NCBI GenBank assembly: GCA_019694975.1
Contig: JAIBAY010000003.1
Location: 62,001-126,000 of the forward strand
Direction of reading: 5' to 3'
Source: Chitinophagales bacterium
GTDB taxonomy: Bacteria > Bacteroidota > Bacteroidia > Chitinophagales > UBA10324
DNA length: 64,000 bases
The position numbers and the translations under genes were made by a program. The notes under the pieces were generated by a model that saw only the letters and a list, made by a program, of their open reading frames with translations, searched no databases and was not told the DNA's origin. Below are positions 17,293-26,222 of the stretch, piece by piece. Within the stretch, counting starts at the first letter, position 1, and every line of letters starts with the position of its first letter.

Positions 17293-19236
17293 CTAATCCA
17301 TTGCTACGGCACCTTCCTTATACAACTGATCGCGGTATTTTATTGATGGAGAAGTAAGTTTCGGACCGAGGGAAAGCGTGTCCCACTTGTCATCAATGGA
17401 TTGTATGGTTTGCTCATCCATGCAGATAATATTTGGCCAATCACGATCAAAGCCATCATATTCCTTCGTCTTACGTGTTCCATCAAATCCAATGTGTGAG
17501 ATCTTCAAATCATCCTCTGCCGGCAGCATAAAACTGTCACGCCGTGGATCAACGTTATTGCTCCAGCGCCAGATTACTGAAGCAAGGTCTTGCACATCCA
17601 CGCTGCTTTCCACATAAATGATAAACTTCACTGCTTTAAGCTGCGACTCACGAAATAACTTATCATTGAGTTCGCGCAGGTGATTTTTCCGGTTCTTTTT
17701 AACGGCAATGAAAACCACAGAAATTCCAATTTCAATAAGCGCGGTATTCACATCAATTATTTCAGGGTACTCCAAGCGCATGGACTTCTTAAAAGCATCT
17801 GACCAATCCAATATGGCATCTGTAACAGAAGAGGTCTGCAGGTTGCTGATCAAACTGCTTTGCGTAATACGCAATTCTTCCTGGAATTTACGGGTAGCAT
17901 CTATGCACATTTTACCACCAAAAGCCATTCGGGAACAAGAATGATCGAGCACATCCATTGGACCCTGTGAGAAGAAAATATCCTGTTGCGGATCAACATT
18001 TTCAGACACAGCCTTTGCAACCGCAGTATAATCACTGATATTGATATCCTCATCTACCACCACCAGCATTTTATTAAACATCATTTGCCCGGCTCCCCAC
18101 ATTGCATTGGTAACTTTTTGCGCCTGCCCCGGATATTCTTTCCTGATCTTTACAATGGTCAGGTTATGAAATACGCCTTCAATTGGCAGCTCCATATCAA
18201 TAATTTCAGGTACCAGTGTCATCTTTATGGGAGCGAGAAAAATTCTCTCTGTGGCCTTGCCGAGCCAGGCATCTTCCTGAGGAGGAATGCCGACAATGGT
18301 GGATGGATAAATCGCCTGCTTTTTATGGGTGATACATGTGATGTGAAACTTAGGATAGTAATCTGCCAGTGAGTAGTAACCGGTGTGGTCTCCAAAAGGT
18401 CCTTCCATAATATATGCTTCATCAGGATCAACATAGCCTTCAATAATAAAATCAGCATCAGCCGGAACTTCCATATCTACCGTCAGGCACTTCACAAGTT
18501 CCACTTGCTTTTTACGCAAAAAACCAGCGAGCATATATTCATCAACGTTTTCAGGCAATGGTGCTGTAGCTGCATAAGTATATACAGGATCACCGCCAAG
18601 CGCCACTGCCACTGGCATACGTTTCTTCAGCTTTTTGTATTCATTAAAATGCTTCGCCGAAACCTTATGCTTATGCCAGTGCATACCTGTGAGCACTGGT
18701 CCGAAAACCTGCATACGGTACATGCCCACGTTACGGATGCCGGTATTGGGATCTTTGGTATTGATTACAGGCAACGTGAGAAACGGTCCGCCATCAGCAG
18801 GCCAGCAGGTCATTACCGGGAGACTTGTGATGTCGGGAGTGGCCATCACCACTTCCTGGCATTCTCCTTTACCTGGCCTCACTTTCGGCATCCATGAAGC
18901 CATTTGTGAAAGCTTGGGCAGCATCATCAGTTTTTCAAGAATACTGTCCTTTGGCTTCATCAATGATTTGAACAACTGCTCAATTTCTGATGATACATCA
19001 TCAAGGTCATTTACACCGAGCGCCATACAAATACGCTTGCGTGAACCAAAGGCATTGATTAGCAAAGGGAATTCAGTCCCGTTATTTTCAAACAAAACCG
19101 CCGGTCCGTTATTTTTAGAAAGCCGGTCAATCACTTCCGTTATTTCCAGGTGCGGGTTAACAAATGATTTAACACGAACGAGTTCGCCGGCTCTTTCCAG
19201 CTCATCTGCAAAATGTTTTAAAGATCTGTATGCCAT
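17293..19236 (-). CDS. UbiD-family decarboxylase (prenylated-FMN dependent)
   Basis: A 647-residue UbiD-family enzyme, of the size of the Bacteroidota proteins annotated as menaquinone biosynthesis or 3-octaprenyl-4-hydroxybenzoate decarboxylase. Seen in order: N-terminal MAYRSLKHFADELERAGEL, RNVGMYRMQVFG and GMHWHKHK near the prFMN/metal site, VALGGDP, GPFGDHTGYYS, and MELPIEGVFHN, the family's catalytic segment. These enzymes need the cofactor made by UbiX, which is not in the window. The frame is open to a TTG at 19284, but ATG 19236 matches the family N-terminus. A menaquinone role is likely but not proved, since many UbiD enzymes act on other aromatic acids. Confidence 0.88.
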   Translation of the reverse strand: MAYRSLKHFADELERAGELVRVKSFVNPHLEITEVIDRLSKNNGPAVLFENNGTEFPLLINAFGSRKRICMALGVNDLDDVSSEIEQLFKSLMKPKDSILEKLMMLPKLSQMASWMPKVRPGKGECQEVVMATPDITSLPVMTCWPADGGPFLTLPVINTKDPNTGIRNVGMYRMQVFGPVLTGMHWHKHKVSAKHFNEYKKLKKRMPVAVALGGDPVYTYAATAPLPENVDEYMLAGFLRKKQVELVKCLTVDMEVPADADFIIEGYVDPDEAYIMEGPFGDHTGYYSLADYYPKFHITCITHKKQAIYPSTIVGIPPQEDAWLGKATERIFLAPIKMTLVPEIIDMELPIEGVFHNLTIVKIRKEYPGQAQKVTNAMWGAGQMMFNKMLVVVDEDINISDYTAVAKAVSENVDPQQDIFFSQGPMDVLDHSCSRMAFGGKMCIDATRKFQEELRITQSSLISNLQTSSVTDAILDWSDAFKKSMRLEYPEIIDVNTALIEIGISVVFIAVKKNRKNHLRELNDKLFRESQLKAVKFIIYVESSVDVQDLASVIWRWSNNVDPRRDSFMLPAEDDLKISHIGFDGTRKTKEYDGFDRDWPNIICMDEQTIQSIDDKWDTLSLGPKLTSPSIKYRDQLYKEGAVAMD

Positions 19237-19735
19237 GTCAATCCTGTTATCAGGTGTTAAATTTAGAGAAAAGAAACTGCGCAATTCCGGCGGGAGAAGT
19301 CTAAAGTAAAATCCACATTAAATGTATGTTCAACACCTGTCAAATCCTGCAACTGTTGCCAGTATAAGTTAACAGGAGACTTATACGTTTTGTTTACAAC
19401 GAGCAGGATAGGCTGACCTGCGGCAATGCTGATAGTATAGCGGCTGAGAATATAAACTGCTATATCAGTTCACCAGCGCTGATTGTTAAGCATTATGCGG
19501 AAATAACTGCTTGAGATTTCCATATAGATGGAACTTTTCAAGGAGAGACAAACTCATCGCTTCTTAAATCATAAATGGATACTGAAACTTTGTTGGTATG
19601 CTCCGGAACCAAATATTACGCAAGGCGTTTCAGGCTCCACTGAAATTCACTTGATTTTATCAGTATCAAAAGATGCAGCTAAAATATATTTGCCGCTGAC
19701 AATCCTACATCAAAAACCGGTACGATTACTTGGCA
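19237..19735. other. Intergenic gap with no supported gene
   Basis: About 500 nt between the UbiD start and the FadL-type stop. A 126-codon plus-strand frame at 19528-19908 runs antisense into the FadL-type gene and is rejected. On the minus strand a stop-to-stop frame of about 67 codons (roughly 19262-19470) reads like protein (AAGQPILLVVNKTYKSPVNL) but has no ATG, GTG or TTG near its beginning. It could be a gene remnant or chance. A weak TACTTTAG -7-like box for ubiD lies at 19301-19308. Nothing else was seen. Confidence 0.5.
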
Positions 19736-21238
19736 TTAGAATTTATAGGCAAAAGTCATCACTACATTACCACCATTATTGTCAATTCCGACGCCAGGCA
19801 CCGCTTCAGAGCTCAAGGAATACGGCTGATAATATTGCCTGGAGGAAGTATGAATATAAGCTAAGTCAACAGATAATTTTTCCAGCTTCAAACCCAGACC
19901 TCCACTGATGTTTGTTTTGCTATAGTCGTAATCACCGGTTGCAACCCCGGACCTGAAAGGTGACATATAATACCCGAATCCGGCCCGGAAACGGAAAATG
20001 TCATAGGCAAGTTCACCACCAACCCGTATGTTGGATACGGAACCATATTTCTGATTAATGGACTGATTTAATGCAGCCTCTACAGAAAGTTCCGAAGCAG
20101 GTGCATAGTGGTTAAAGTTATAGTGCATGGATCCGTAATCCATGTATTCATAATCAACTGAAATAAATCCATATTGCTTGAAAAACAATGCCATGCTTGC
20201 CATTACCTTCCAGGGTGTTACCAGTGCATAATCATAAACTCCATATGGGGTGGAATAAGAAGCTCCCTGTGTTGTGTCCAGTTTCGCATTAATGTATGAA
20301 TTGTAGTCATCATGCATGTAATAAATAGTGGGTGAATGGAAAGCGCCGCCAAACCTGATCCAGTCATTCACTCTGTAAGCAATACCGAATTTGCCATTAA
20401 ACCCAATTCCATAGGTTGACAGATTATCATACAGCTGAAAATTGGAAAAATTGGAAATGGAATTATTTACATCTGTTTCCACATAAGAAGATGAAAAAGT
20501 ATAGTGAAGTGATGGCATACCGAAAGTGGCGCCTATAAAAAGGTGATCATCATAGTTTGATCCAAGAGTAAACACATATTCAGTTGCCGAACCATCTTCC
20601 TGTATCAGCATGTCCTGTTCTACCTGGCCATCAGGAATTACGCTTGTATAAAAATTGGAATCAGAAATATCAGGATTAACCAGGTATGACTCCCATGCCA
20701 TCGCCGATGAAAACGGATAAGTAGAAGTTATCTGTGAAGGGGGAATTCCGCCGCCGGCATTCAACTCCTCAAGGTAGGAGTCAATTAAAGAATTATCTTC
20801 ATTAAAACCACGATAGTAGGTAGACTTATTGAAATCATTGATCCGGTTGGCACCGAAGCCGAAATTCAGCCGCTTCCATTTATTATCCGATTGCTTACGG
20901 GTGAGATCTGATGAAAATACGACGCCAAAATTGCTCACATTGAACTGGGAGGATGATGCATCATGCAGGATATTCTGAAAGTTAGTCGTAGAATTTGTCC
21001 AGGATACGGATGGAGAAAAACTCATTTCCGAACTACGGTAAAGCCCGATGCCGGCCGGATTGAAACTCAGTGAACCGAAATCCGCGCCCAAAGCGCCAAA
21101 TGCACCGGCAACGCCGAGAAACCTTGCTGATCCGCCAACATTGTTTTGGGAAAAACGAAGTGCGTCTTCATCTGTTTGTGCGAAAACCACTGATTGAAAA
21201 CACAGGAACAGACCTATGGCTAACAGTATATTTTTCAT
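19736..21238 (-). CDS. Outer-membrane transport protein, OmpP1/FadL/TodX-like
   Basis: A 500-residue protein with a signal peptide (cleavage after about VVFAQ) and a beta-barrel body ending VVMTFAYKF with a C-terminal Phe. The N-terminal block DALRFSQNNVGGSARFLGVAGAFGALGADFGSLSFNPAGIGLYR is the Bacteroidota FadL/PorV-like signature, in which an NPAG motif starts the barrel after an N-terminal hatch. Members carry hydrophobic compounds across the outer membrane; the substrate here is unknown. The gene is alone apart from the Tyr-rich lipoprotein upstream, 35 nt away on the same strand, with which it may share a transcript. Confidence 0.82.
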   Translation of the reverse strand: MKNILLAIGLFLCFQSVVFAQTDEDALRFSQNNVGGSARFLGVAGAFGALGADFGSLSFNPAGIGLYRSSEMSFSPSVSWTNSTTNFQNILHDASSSQFNVSNFGVVFSSDLTRKQSDNKWKRLNFGFGANRINDFNKSTYYRGFNEDNSLIDSYLEELNAGGGIPPSQITSTYPFSSAMAWESYLVNPDISDSNFYTSVIPDGQVEQDMLIQEDGSATEYVFTLGSNYDDHLFIGATFGMPSLHYTFSSSYVETDVNNSISNFSNFQLYDNLSTYGIGFNGKFGIAYRVNDWIRFGGAFHSPTIYYMHDDYNSYINAKLDTTQGASYSTPYGVYDYALVTPWKVMASMALFFKQYGFISVDYEYMDYGSMHYNFNHYAPASELSVEAALNQSINQKYGSVSNIRVGGELAYDIFRFRAGFGYYMSPFRSGVATGDYDYSKTNISGGLGLKLEKLSVDLAYIHTSSRQYYQPYSLSSEAVPGVGIDNNGGNVVMTFAYKF

Positions 21239-21273
21239 AACTGGAAATTAAATTGTCAGGAAATTGGAATACC

Positions 21274-22704
21274 TTATTTTCTGTGAAATGAGCCGGATGA
21301 ATTCCTGCTGCTGCCGGATGAAAAATTATTTGAATTGCTATGCAGCTGACTGTAACTGCGGCTGGTACTATTGCCGTTGCTGATTGAATGCCGCTCGGAA
21401 TTAGCATTCATTTTTATTTGCTGACCGCTTTTGCTGCTTCTGCCTGATGCGACTACATTTCCTTTTTGATTTTCCAGCCCATTGATTTTTTGCACCGTCG
21501 GGCTTTTTGAAAATTGTGCATTGCCTGTAATGTTGGCTTTGACGCTACTACTACTTTGTGGTCCTTTAGTTACGTCTTGAATGCCCTGGCTTGCAGCAAT
21601 GCCGGTATTGCCTGTCTGCTGATGGTTGTTAGAAGCATTGATTGCCGCATTGCTGGCGCGCTGTTGCTGAAACAACAATTCTGCAGAGGAACTCGTGCGC
21701 GGACGGCCGTCCTGCGTATTCTGACGTGCCGGATTATTGGCAGGAGTAACCGAATGGGCAGGCGGAACCACTGATTTGATATCATTTGACTGGCCATTCA
21801 AATTAGGATTCTTACCGGTAACACCTTTTACATTGCCAGTTTCTGAAAGATTCCCGTCTTCAATAACAGGGTTACGCTTTATGTCTTTCGTTACTCCACT
21901 TCCTGTTGTAATTACAGGTGCTGCAACCCCGCTTTTGGCATTAACGGTATTTTGTGAAGCAGGAGCGGCAACATTAAGACCGGAACTGCCTGCCATTCTG
22001 CCTCCATCACCATTTAACCCGCCTTCTTCCCCGGCAGAACTGTAACTGCGTCCGCCTCCGTCTGAAGAAGTGTTACTGCTCGATGAGCCACGTGGTCCGT
22101 AGTAAGTATTGCCTCCGTAATAATACCCATCACCATAGCCACCATAATAACCGCCACCACAGTAACCCCCGCCATAGTATCCATTCCAATAAGGATAGTA
22201 ATAAGGATAACCACAGTAACTATAAGGATAATACCATGAATAATAGGGATAATAGTATGGATTATAGTATGGATTATACCACGAACTTCCCCAACCAAAA
22301 CCTATAGACCACGAAACACCAAATCCCGGCATGGAATAATATGGGCTGAAATAACTAAATCCTAATGACGGACCATACCAGTGGTTTAAGTCTGCCGAAT
22401 AACTGCTTTCGCTTCCGTAAAAGTCGTAGTTCTGGCCTTCATAGTAATTATTGGTTATATAGCTTGTTCCATTCTCATCCGTGTATTTTTCCGTGGTGGT
22501 ATAATCAGGATCCGGGTTAACCTGACCATCCTCATAAGCGGATGCGGGTGCATCTGAATAGTAATCATCTGTTGCACCTGCCGACGACTCTGTTTTTACA
22601 GTATATAAATCATCACTGTTTACGGATGATTGCATCTTATTCCCTGTGGAACAGGAAGCGAAGAAAATCACTGCTGGTATAGTTAGAAGAAGTGTCGTTT
22701 TCAT
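21274..22704 (-). CDS. Tyr/Gly/Trp/Pro-rich lipoprotein, unknown function
   Basis: A 476-residue lipoprotein: signal ending in lipobox FFASC with Cys18, an acidic Tyr-containing stretch to about 110, then a low-complexity belt from about 117 to 202 built of YY, GG, WY and PY units with two internal Cys (CGYPYYY, YCGGGYYG). A Ser/Asn/Gln/Gly-rich disordered tail of about 270 residues ends SRNSSGSFHRK. Similar proteins recur near proS in Bacteroidota and are sometimes named after it by error. There is no known enzyme domain. The composition suggests an extended, possibly adhesive or cross-linkable surface layer; that is inference. Its promoter lies across the start of divergent proS. Confidence 0.78.
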   Translation of the reverse strand: MKTTLLLTIPAVIFFASCSTGNKMQSSVNSDDLYTVKTESSAGATDDYYSDAPASAYEDGQVNPDPDYTTTEKYTDENGTSYITNNYYEGQNYDFYGSESSYSADLNHWYGPSLGFSYFSPYYSMPGFGVSWSIGFGWGSSWYNPYYNPYYYPYYSWYYPYSYCGYPYYYPYWNGYYGGGYCGGGYYGGYGDGYYYGGNTYYGPRGSSSSNTSSDGGGRSYSSAGEEGGLNGDGGRMAGSSGLNVAAPASQNTVNAKSGVAAPVITTGSGVTKDIKRNPVIEDGNLSETGNVKGVTGKNPNLNGQSNDIKSVVPPAHSVTPANNPARQNTQDGRPRTSSSAELLFQQQRASNAAINASNNHQQTGNTGIAASQGIQDVTKGPQSSSSVKANITGNAQFSKSPTVQKINGLENQKGNVVASGRSSKSGQQIKMNANSERHSISNGNSTSRSYSQLHSNSNNFSSGSSRNSSGSFHRK

Positions 22705-22812
22705 AATCCTGGGATTTAAAAATGTGACTTTAATTAGCCCTTTAAGTTTAATACCAAAAAATGAGTTTTAAAAAAATGAACTATTTTTCCGACTATTATC
22801 CAACTTGTATGC

Positions 22813-22844
22813 CAAAAGTACGACATGAGTAAAGAAATTACAAA
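22813..22844 (-). promoter_or_regulatory. Promoter for the Tyr-rich lipoprotein, overlapping the proS start codon
   Basis: Minus strand TTTG (22841-22844), exactly 20 nt, then TACTTTTG (22813-22820): a full-consensus Bacteroidota promoter. It directs transcription toward the lipoprotein at 22704 with a leader of about 105 nt. The proS ATG at 22825 lies between the two boxes, so the promoter sits on coding sequence of the opposite gene. Confidence 0.6.
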
Positions 22845-24300
22845 TAGGAACGATGACTATGCACAATGGTACAACGACCTTGTTATCAAGGGAGGATTAG
22901 CAGATTATTCTGCTGTACGCGGCTGCATGGTAATAAAGCCTTATGGGTTCGCTATATGGGAAATGATGCAATCTGTTCTGGATTGTATGTTTAAAGATAC
23001 AGGACATCAAAATGCCTACTTTCCGCTGTTTATCCCAAAGAGTTTTCTTGCAAAAGAAGCGGCCCATATCGAAGGTTTTGCAAAGGAATGCGCAGTAGTT
23101 ACACATTACCGGTTAAAGAATGATCCTGACGGAACAGGTGTAATAGTTGATCCTGATGCAAAGCTGGAAGAAGAATTAATTGTGCGACCCACTTCTGAAA
23201 CCATTATCTGGAATGCCTACAAAGGATGGATTAAATCTTATCGCGACCTACCACTATTGATCAACCAATGGGCCAATGTGGTCAGGTGGGAAATGCGGAC
23301 CCGTTTATTCCTCCGTACTACCGAATTTCTGTGGCAGGAAGGACATACAGCTCATGCTACCCGCGAAGAAGCGTTGGCTGAAGCCCGCACCATGCTCGAT
23401 GTTTATGCTTCATTTGCCGAAGATTGGATGGCTCTGCCGGTGATTAAAGGGTTGAAAACGGTGAATGAAAGGTTTGCCGGTGCAGAAGAAACATTCTGTA
23501 TAGAAGCCCTCGTGCAGGATGGTAAAGCAATTCAGGCAGGCACCTCACATTTTCTGGGTCAGAATTTTGCAAAAGCGTTTGACGTCACATTTACGAATAA
23601 GGAGAATGTATCTGAATTTGTCTGGGCTACTTCATGGGGTGTTTCCACAAGACTCATCGGCACATTGATTATGGCCCATTCGGATGACCGGGGTTTGATT
23701 TTACCGCCGAAAATGGCGCCTGTTCAGGTCGTCATTATTCCAATTGTAAAAACGGAAGATCAACTGATGCTCATCAATGAAAAAGCGGCTATCATTCAGA
23801 AATCACTGCAAGCCCGCGGTATCAGTGTAAAATATGATAACGATGAAAAGCAAAAGCCGGGCTGGAAGTTTGCAGAGTATGAACTCAAAGGCATACCCAT
23901 CCGTATCGCTATCGGACCACGCGATTTAGAAAACGGTACAGTTGAACTGGCCAGGAGAGACACGCTGACTAAATCAGTCGTCTCAATTGCTGGACTAAAT
24001 GACACCATTGCAAATCTTTTGCAGGCAATTCAGCAGAATATTTACAATAAAGCGCTTGCCTATCGGGAATCAATGATCACCGCCGTAAATTCCTTTGACG
24101 AATTTAAATCAGTACTTGATGGAAAAGGTGGTTTCATCTCTGCTCATTGGGATGGCACATCCGCCACGGAAATCAAGATCAAAGAAGAAACAAAAGCAAC
24201 TATACGGTGTATTCCTTTAAACAATCCTGCTGAACAGGGTACTTGTATTTATTCCGGCAGGCCGTCTGCACAGCGTGTGCTCTTTGCCCGTGCCTATTAA
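22825..24300 (+). CDS. proS: Prolyl-tRNA synthetase, short eukaryote/archaeon-like type
   Basis: Charges tRNA-Pro in the cytoplasm. At 491 residues it is the ProS type 3 form: class II motif 2 in [19 protein letters not shown], motif 3 in [14 protein letters not shown], and the anticodon-binding domain after [10 protein letters not shown]. It lacks the large INS editing domain of E. coli ProS. It has the C-terminal zinc-domain-like extension ending FARAY, with a Tyr terminus as usual; only part of the Cys ligand set is present (IRCIPL, GTCIYSG). The start ATG follows a long AT-rich region; an opposite-strand promoter overlaps it. It may be co-transcribed with the next small gene 12 nt downstream. 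Confidence 0.96.
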   Translation: MSKEITNRNDDYAQWYNDLVIKGGLADYSAVRGCMVIKPYGFAIWEMMQSVLDCMFKDTGHQNAYFPLFIPKSFLAKEAAHIEGFAKECAVVTHYRLKNDPDGTGVIVDPDAKLEEELIVRPTSETIIWNAYKGWIKSYRDLPLLINQWANVVRWEMRTRLFLRTTEFLWQEGHTAHATREEALAEARTMLDVYASFAEDWMALPVIKGLKTVNERFAGAEETFCIEALVQDGKAIQAGTSHFLGQNFAKAFDVTFTNKENVSEFVWATSWGVSTRLIGTLIMAHSDDRGLILPPKMAPVQVVIIPIVKTEDQLMLINEKAAIIQKSLQARGISVKYDNDEKQKPGWKFAEYELKGIPIRIAIGPRDLENGTVELARRDTLTKSVVSIAGLNDTIANLLQAIQQNIYNKALAYRESMITAVNSFDEFKSVLDGKGGFISAHWDGTSATEIKIKEETKATIRCIPLNNPAEQGTCIYSGRPSAQRVLFARAY

Positions 24301-24312
24301 ATTATTTATACG

Positions 24313-24855
24313 ATGTCAGAAAAATCAATTGGCATAGGATCAAGGATACAACATGCAAGGTTTGGTTTAGGCGTGATTACCGGCGTGCGCCTCACCACCT
24401 ATCTTATCACCTTCATGGAAGCTGGCCTGCATGAAATTGATCAGTTTGATGCACAGCTGGAAATAATTGAGGCGGTTGAAATTTCATCGGAAATTGAAAC
24501 GCTTTCGGAAGTCGAAAAATCATTATTAGGAATATTAAGAAAATGGAGCGACGCCCAGGAAATCGTACCACTGGGTGAGCGATGGACCGGTGGAACATTG
24601 ATATTAAAGCCCGCGGACAGCAAGTTACAGTCAAAAGAAGTGCCTATTGATGCATTCTTTCATAAGATTGTTATGCTTCGTGACCGACTACGCGTCTTGG
24701 AGCAAAACATAAATAGTCATGCTAAACTTTCGGATGAAGAAAAGGTTAATCTTCAACAGTATATCACCAGAATTTATGGTACGCTCACTACCTTCAATGT
24801 ATTATTCAAGTACAAAGAACACCAGTTTGCTGGTGAAAAAGGAAAGCAGGATTGA
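24313..24855 (+). CDS. Conserved hypothetical protein, Tudor/KOW-like N-terminus
   Basis: A 180-residue cytoplasmic protein with no signal or membrane segment. Residues 6-35 (GIGSRIQHARFGLGVITGV) resemble the small beta domains that begin with 'hxxFGxGxV' in UvrD/CarD-type proteins. The rest looks helical and charged, with a Leu-rich heptad-like run around 120-150. It starts 12 nt after proS and is likely on the same transcript. I do not recognise a named family, and a nucleic-acid or polymerase-binding role would be a guess. Confidence 0.7.
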   Translation: MSEKSIGIGSRIQHARFGLGVITGVRLTTYLITFMEAGLHEIDQFDAQLEIIEAVEISSEIETLSEVEKSLLGILRKWSDAQEIVPLGERWTGGTLILKPADSKLQSKEVPIDAFFHKIVMLRDRLRVLEQNINSHAKLSDEEKVNLQQYITRIYGTLTTFNVLFKYKEHQFAGEKGKQD

Positions 24856-24866
24856 GCAGCCTGCTT
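24844..24866. terminator. Hairpin between convergent genes, possible bidirectional terminator
   Basis: AAGCAGG (24844-24850) and CCTGCTT (24860-24866) form a 7-bp stem with a 9-nt loop across the 10-nt gap between the convergent 180-aa gene and the AI-2E-family gene. No strong T-run follows on either strand, so termination strength is doubtful. Confidence 0.3.
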
Positions 24867-25996
24867 CAGGTTGATGTTACTTTCTCATTATTCACAGCCA
24901 AGTCTTCCTTCTGCGCCTTCTTTTTCGGCCTGCGCGAAGAGGTTTCTTCCTCACCGATCAGGTAGGCAAATGGTTTCAGCTGATCAACACTGTCAAAGAC
25001 TATCTTGGCAATCCCAAGCAACGGAATAAATAAAATCATACCGGCAACACCCCACACCATGTTACCAATTAATATTACGCCTATGGTAGCTAATGCATTT
25101 ATTTTTACCTGTGAACCGGTGATGCGTGGCGTCAGGAAATTATTATCAACAAATTGGTTAAAGATGAACAATCCCAATACACCCATAGGATAGAACAGGC
25201 TGTCTTTAGTGATCAGGGCCAGCAGAATAGGAAGTCCGGCACCTATCCATACACCGATATAAGGTATGATATTTAATACCGCAGCCAGCACGCCAAAAAA
25301 GATCGCATTCTGAATGCCAAATAGCAGCAACCCGGCTGAATTGAGTACCGACATCACACCCATTACGATCAATACCCCTGTGAGATACTGGCCTGTAATC
25401 TTTGTGATTTTCTCTATCATAGTGCTTGCCTTTTCATGATGCCCTTCTTTGATGAGCATCAGCAGGAATCCCTTTATTCGTTGCCTGTATAGAAGAAACA
25501 AAATAAAATGGAGAATCATCACTCCGAAAGCAGCAAGGGTTCCTCCGGTTGATATCAGGATTCCGGTTGCCCAACGATCAGCATTGGACAGGATAAGCGC
25601 TGTTTCCTTGTCAATGAAACTAACCTGGTTCTCAACGGTAAACCCCGTCATTCTCTGAATGAATTCCTGGAATTGGTCAAATTTTATTCTTAGCTGTGAT
25701 TCTATGACAGGCAGATCCTGCGTAAAACTTATGATCTGCGTTGAAATCACCATGATGATACCAGAGATGATCAACAGAATGATTAACAGCGAGGCGATGA
25801 TTGCCAGGATCCTTGGTGTACGGTAACGCTCCAGTAAACGGTTAAATGGCAACATCAGCATGGAGAGAAATGCCGCAAAAGTTACCGGTACGAGGTAGAA
25901 ACTTAATGCTTGAAGGATAATAAATGAGAGTACAAAGAATAACAGAATGAAAACATACAATGCAATACGCGGGATTCCGGATGTGTTCATAGTCAT
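24866..25996 (-). CDS. AI-2E family transporter (PerM/UPF0118-type membrane protein)
   Basis: A 376-residue inner-membrane protein with about eight hydrophobic segments and a cytoplasmic Lys/Arg/Glu-rich tail (RRPKKKAQKED). The family fits by the N-terminal pair of membrane spans with the short FNRLLERYRTPR loop, a long central soluble part with hydrophobic ends, and the C-terminal block GVLAAVLNIIPYIGVWIGAGLP ... FIFNQFVDNNFLTPRITG, which is typical. Some members export AI-2, others ions or solutes, so the substrate is open. The start could be ATG 25996 or 25990. It stands alone, with a 226-nt gap to lepA. Confidence 0.88.
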   Translation of the reverse strand: MTMNTSGIPRIALYVFILLFFVLSFIILQALSFYLVPVTFAAFLSMLMLPFNRLLERYRTPRILAIIASLLIILLIISGIIMVISTQIISFTQDLPVIESQLRIKFDQFQEFIQRMTGFTVENQVSFIDKETALILSNADRWATGILISTGGTLAAFGVMILHFILFLLYRQRIKGFLLMLIKEGHHEKASTMIEKITKITGQYLTGVLIVMGVMSVLNSAGLLLFGIQNAIFFGVLAAVLNIIPYIGVWIGAGLPILLALITKDSLFYPMGVLGLFIFNQFVDNNFLTPRITGSQVKINALATIGVILIGNMVWGVAGMILFIPLLGIAKIVFDSVDQLKPFAYLIGEEETSSRRPKKKAQKEDLAVNNEKVTST

Positions 25997-26185
25997 ACAA
26001 AATAGATTATTATTAATTATTTCACAAAAAATGGCTTATTGGTACACCGCTTCATATCCGATATTTGATATCCACCGTCAGAAATTGTGGTGAAAACAAT
26101 GCATCAAAAACAATCGTCTGCGCTGTCTTCCTCATTTTGCAGATCATGCATTTTACTAATTCTTAACATCTCTGAATAACTCTTC

Positions 26186-26217
26186 TTTCCCCATCCCGAA
26201 TTCAAAAGCTATCTTTG
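26186..26217 (+). promoter_or_regulatory. Promoter of lepA, leaderless layout
   Basis: TTTC (26186-26189, one mismatch to TTTG), 20 nt, then a perfect TATCTTTG (26210-26217). Only 5 nt (CGACC) separate the -7 box from the GTG start of lepA, so the transcript should begin at or within a couple of bases of the start codon. Confidence 0.55.
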
Positions 26218-26222
26218 CGACC

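Noticed and set aside
18635-19309. 224-codon plus-strand frame
   Set aside because: Antisense to the 5' half of the UbiD-family gene, which has clear conserved motifs.
19528-19908. 126-codon plus-strand frame
   Set aside because: It runs antisense into the FadL-type gene and its composition (many His, Gln, Arg) is that of a shadow frame.
22101-22377. Repetitive TAT/ATA-rich stretch considered as CRISPR or DNA tandem repeat
   Set aside because: The periodicity comes from Tyr/Gly/Pro codons of the lipoprotein; units are irregular with no constant repeat and spacer.
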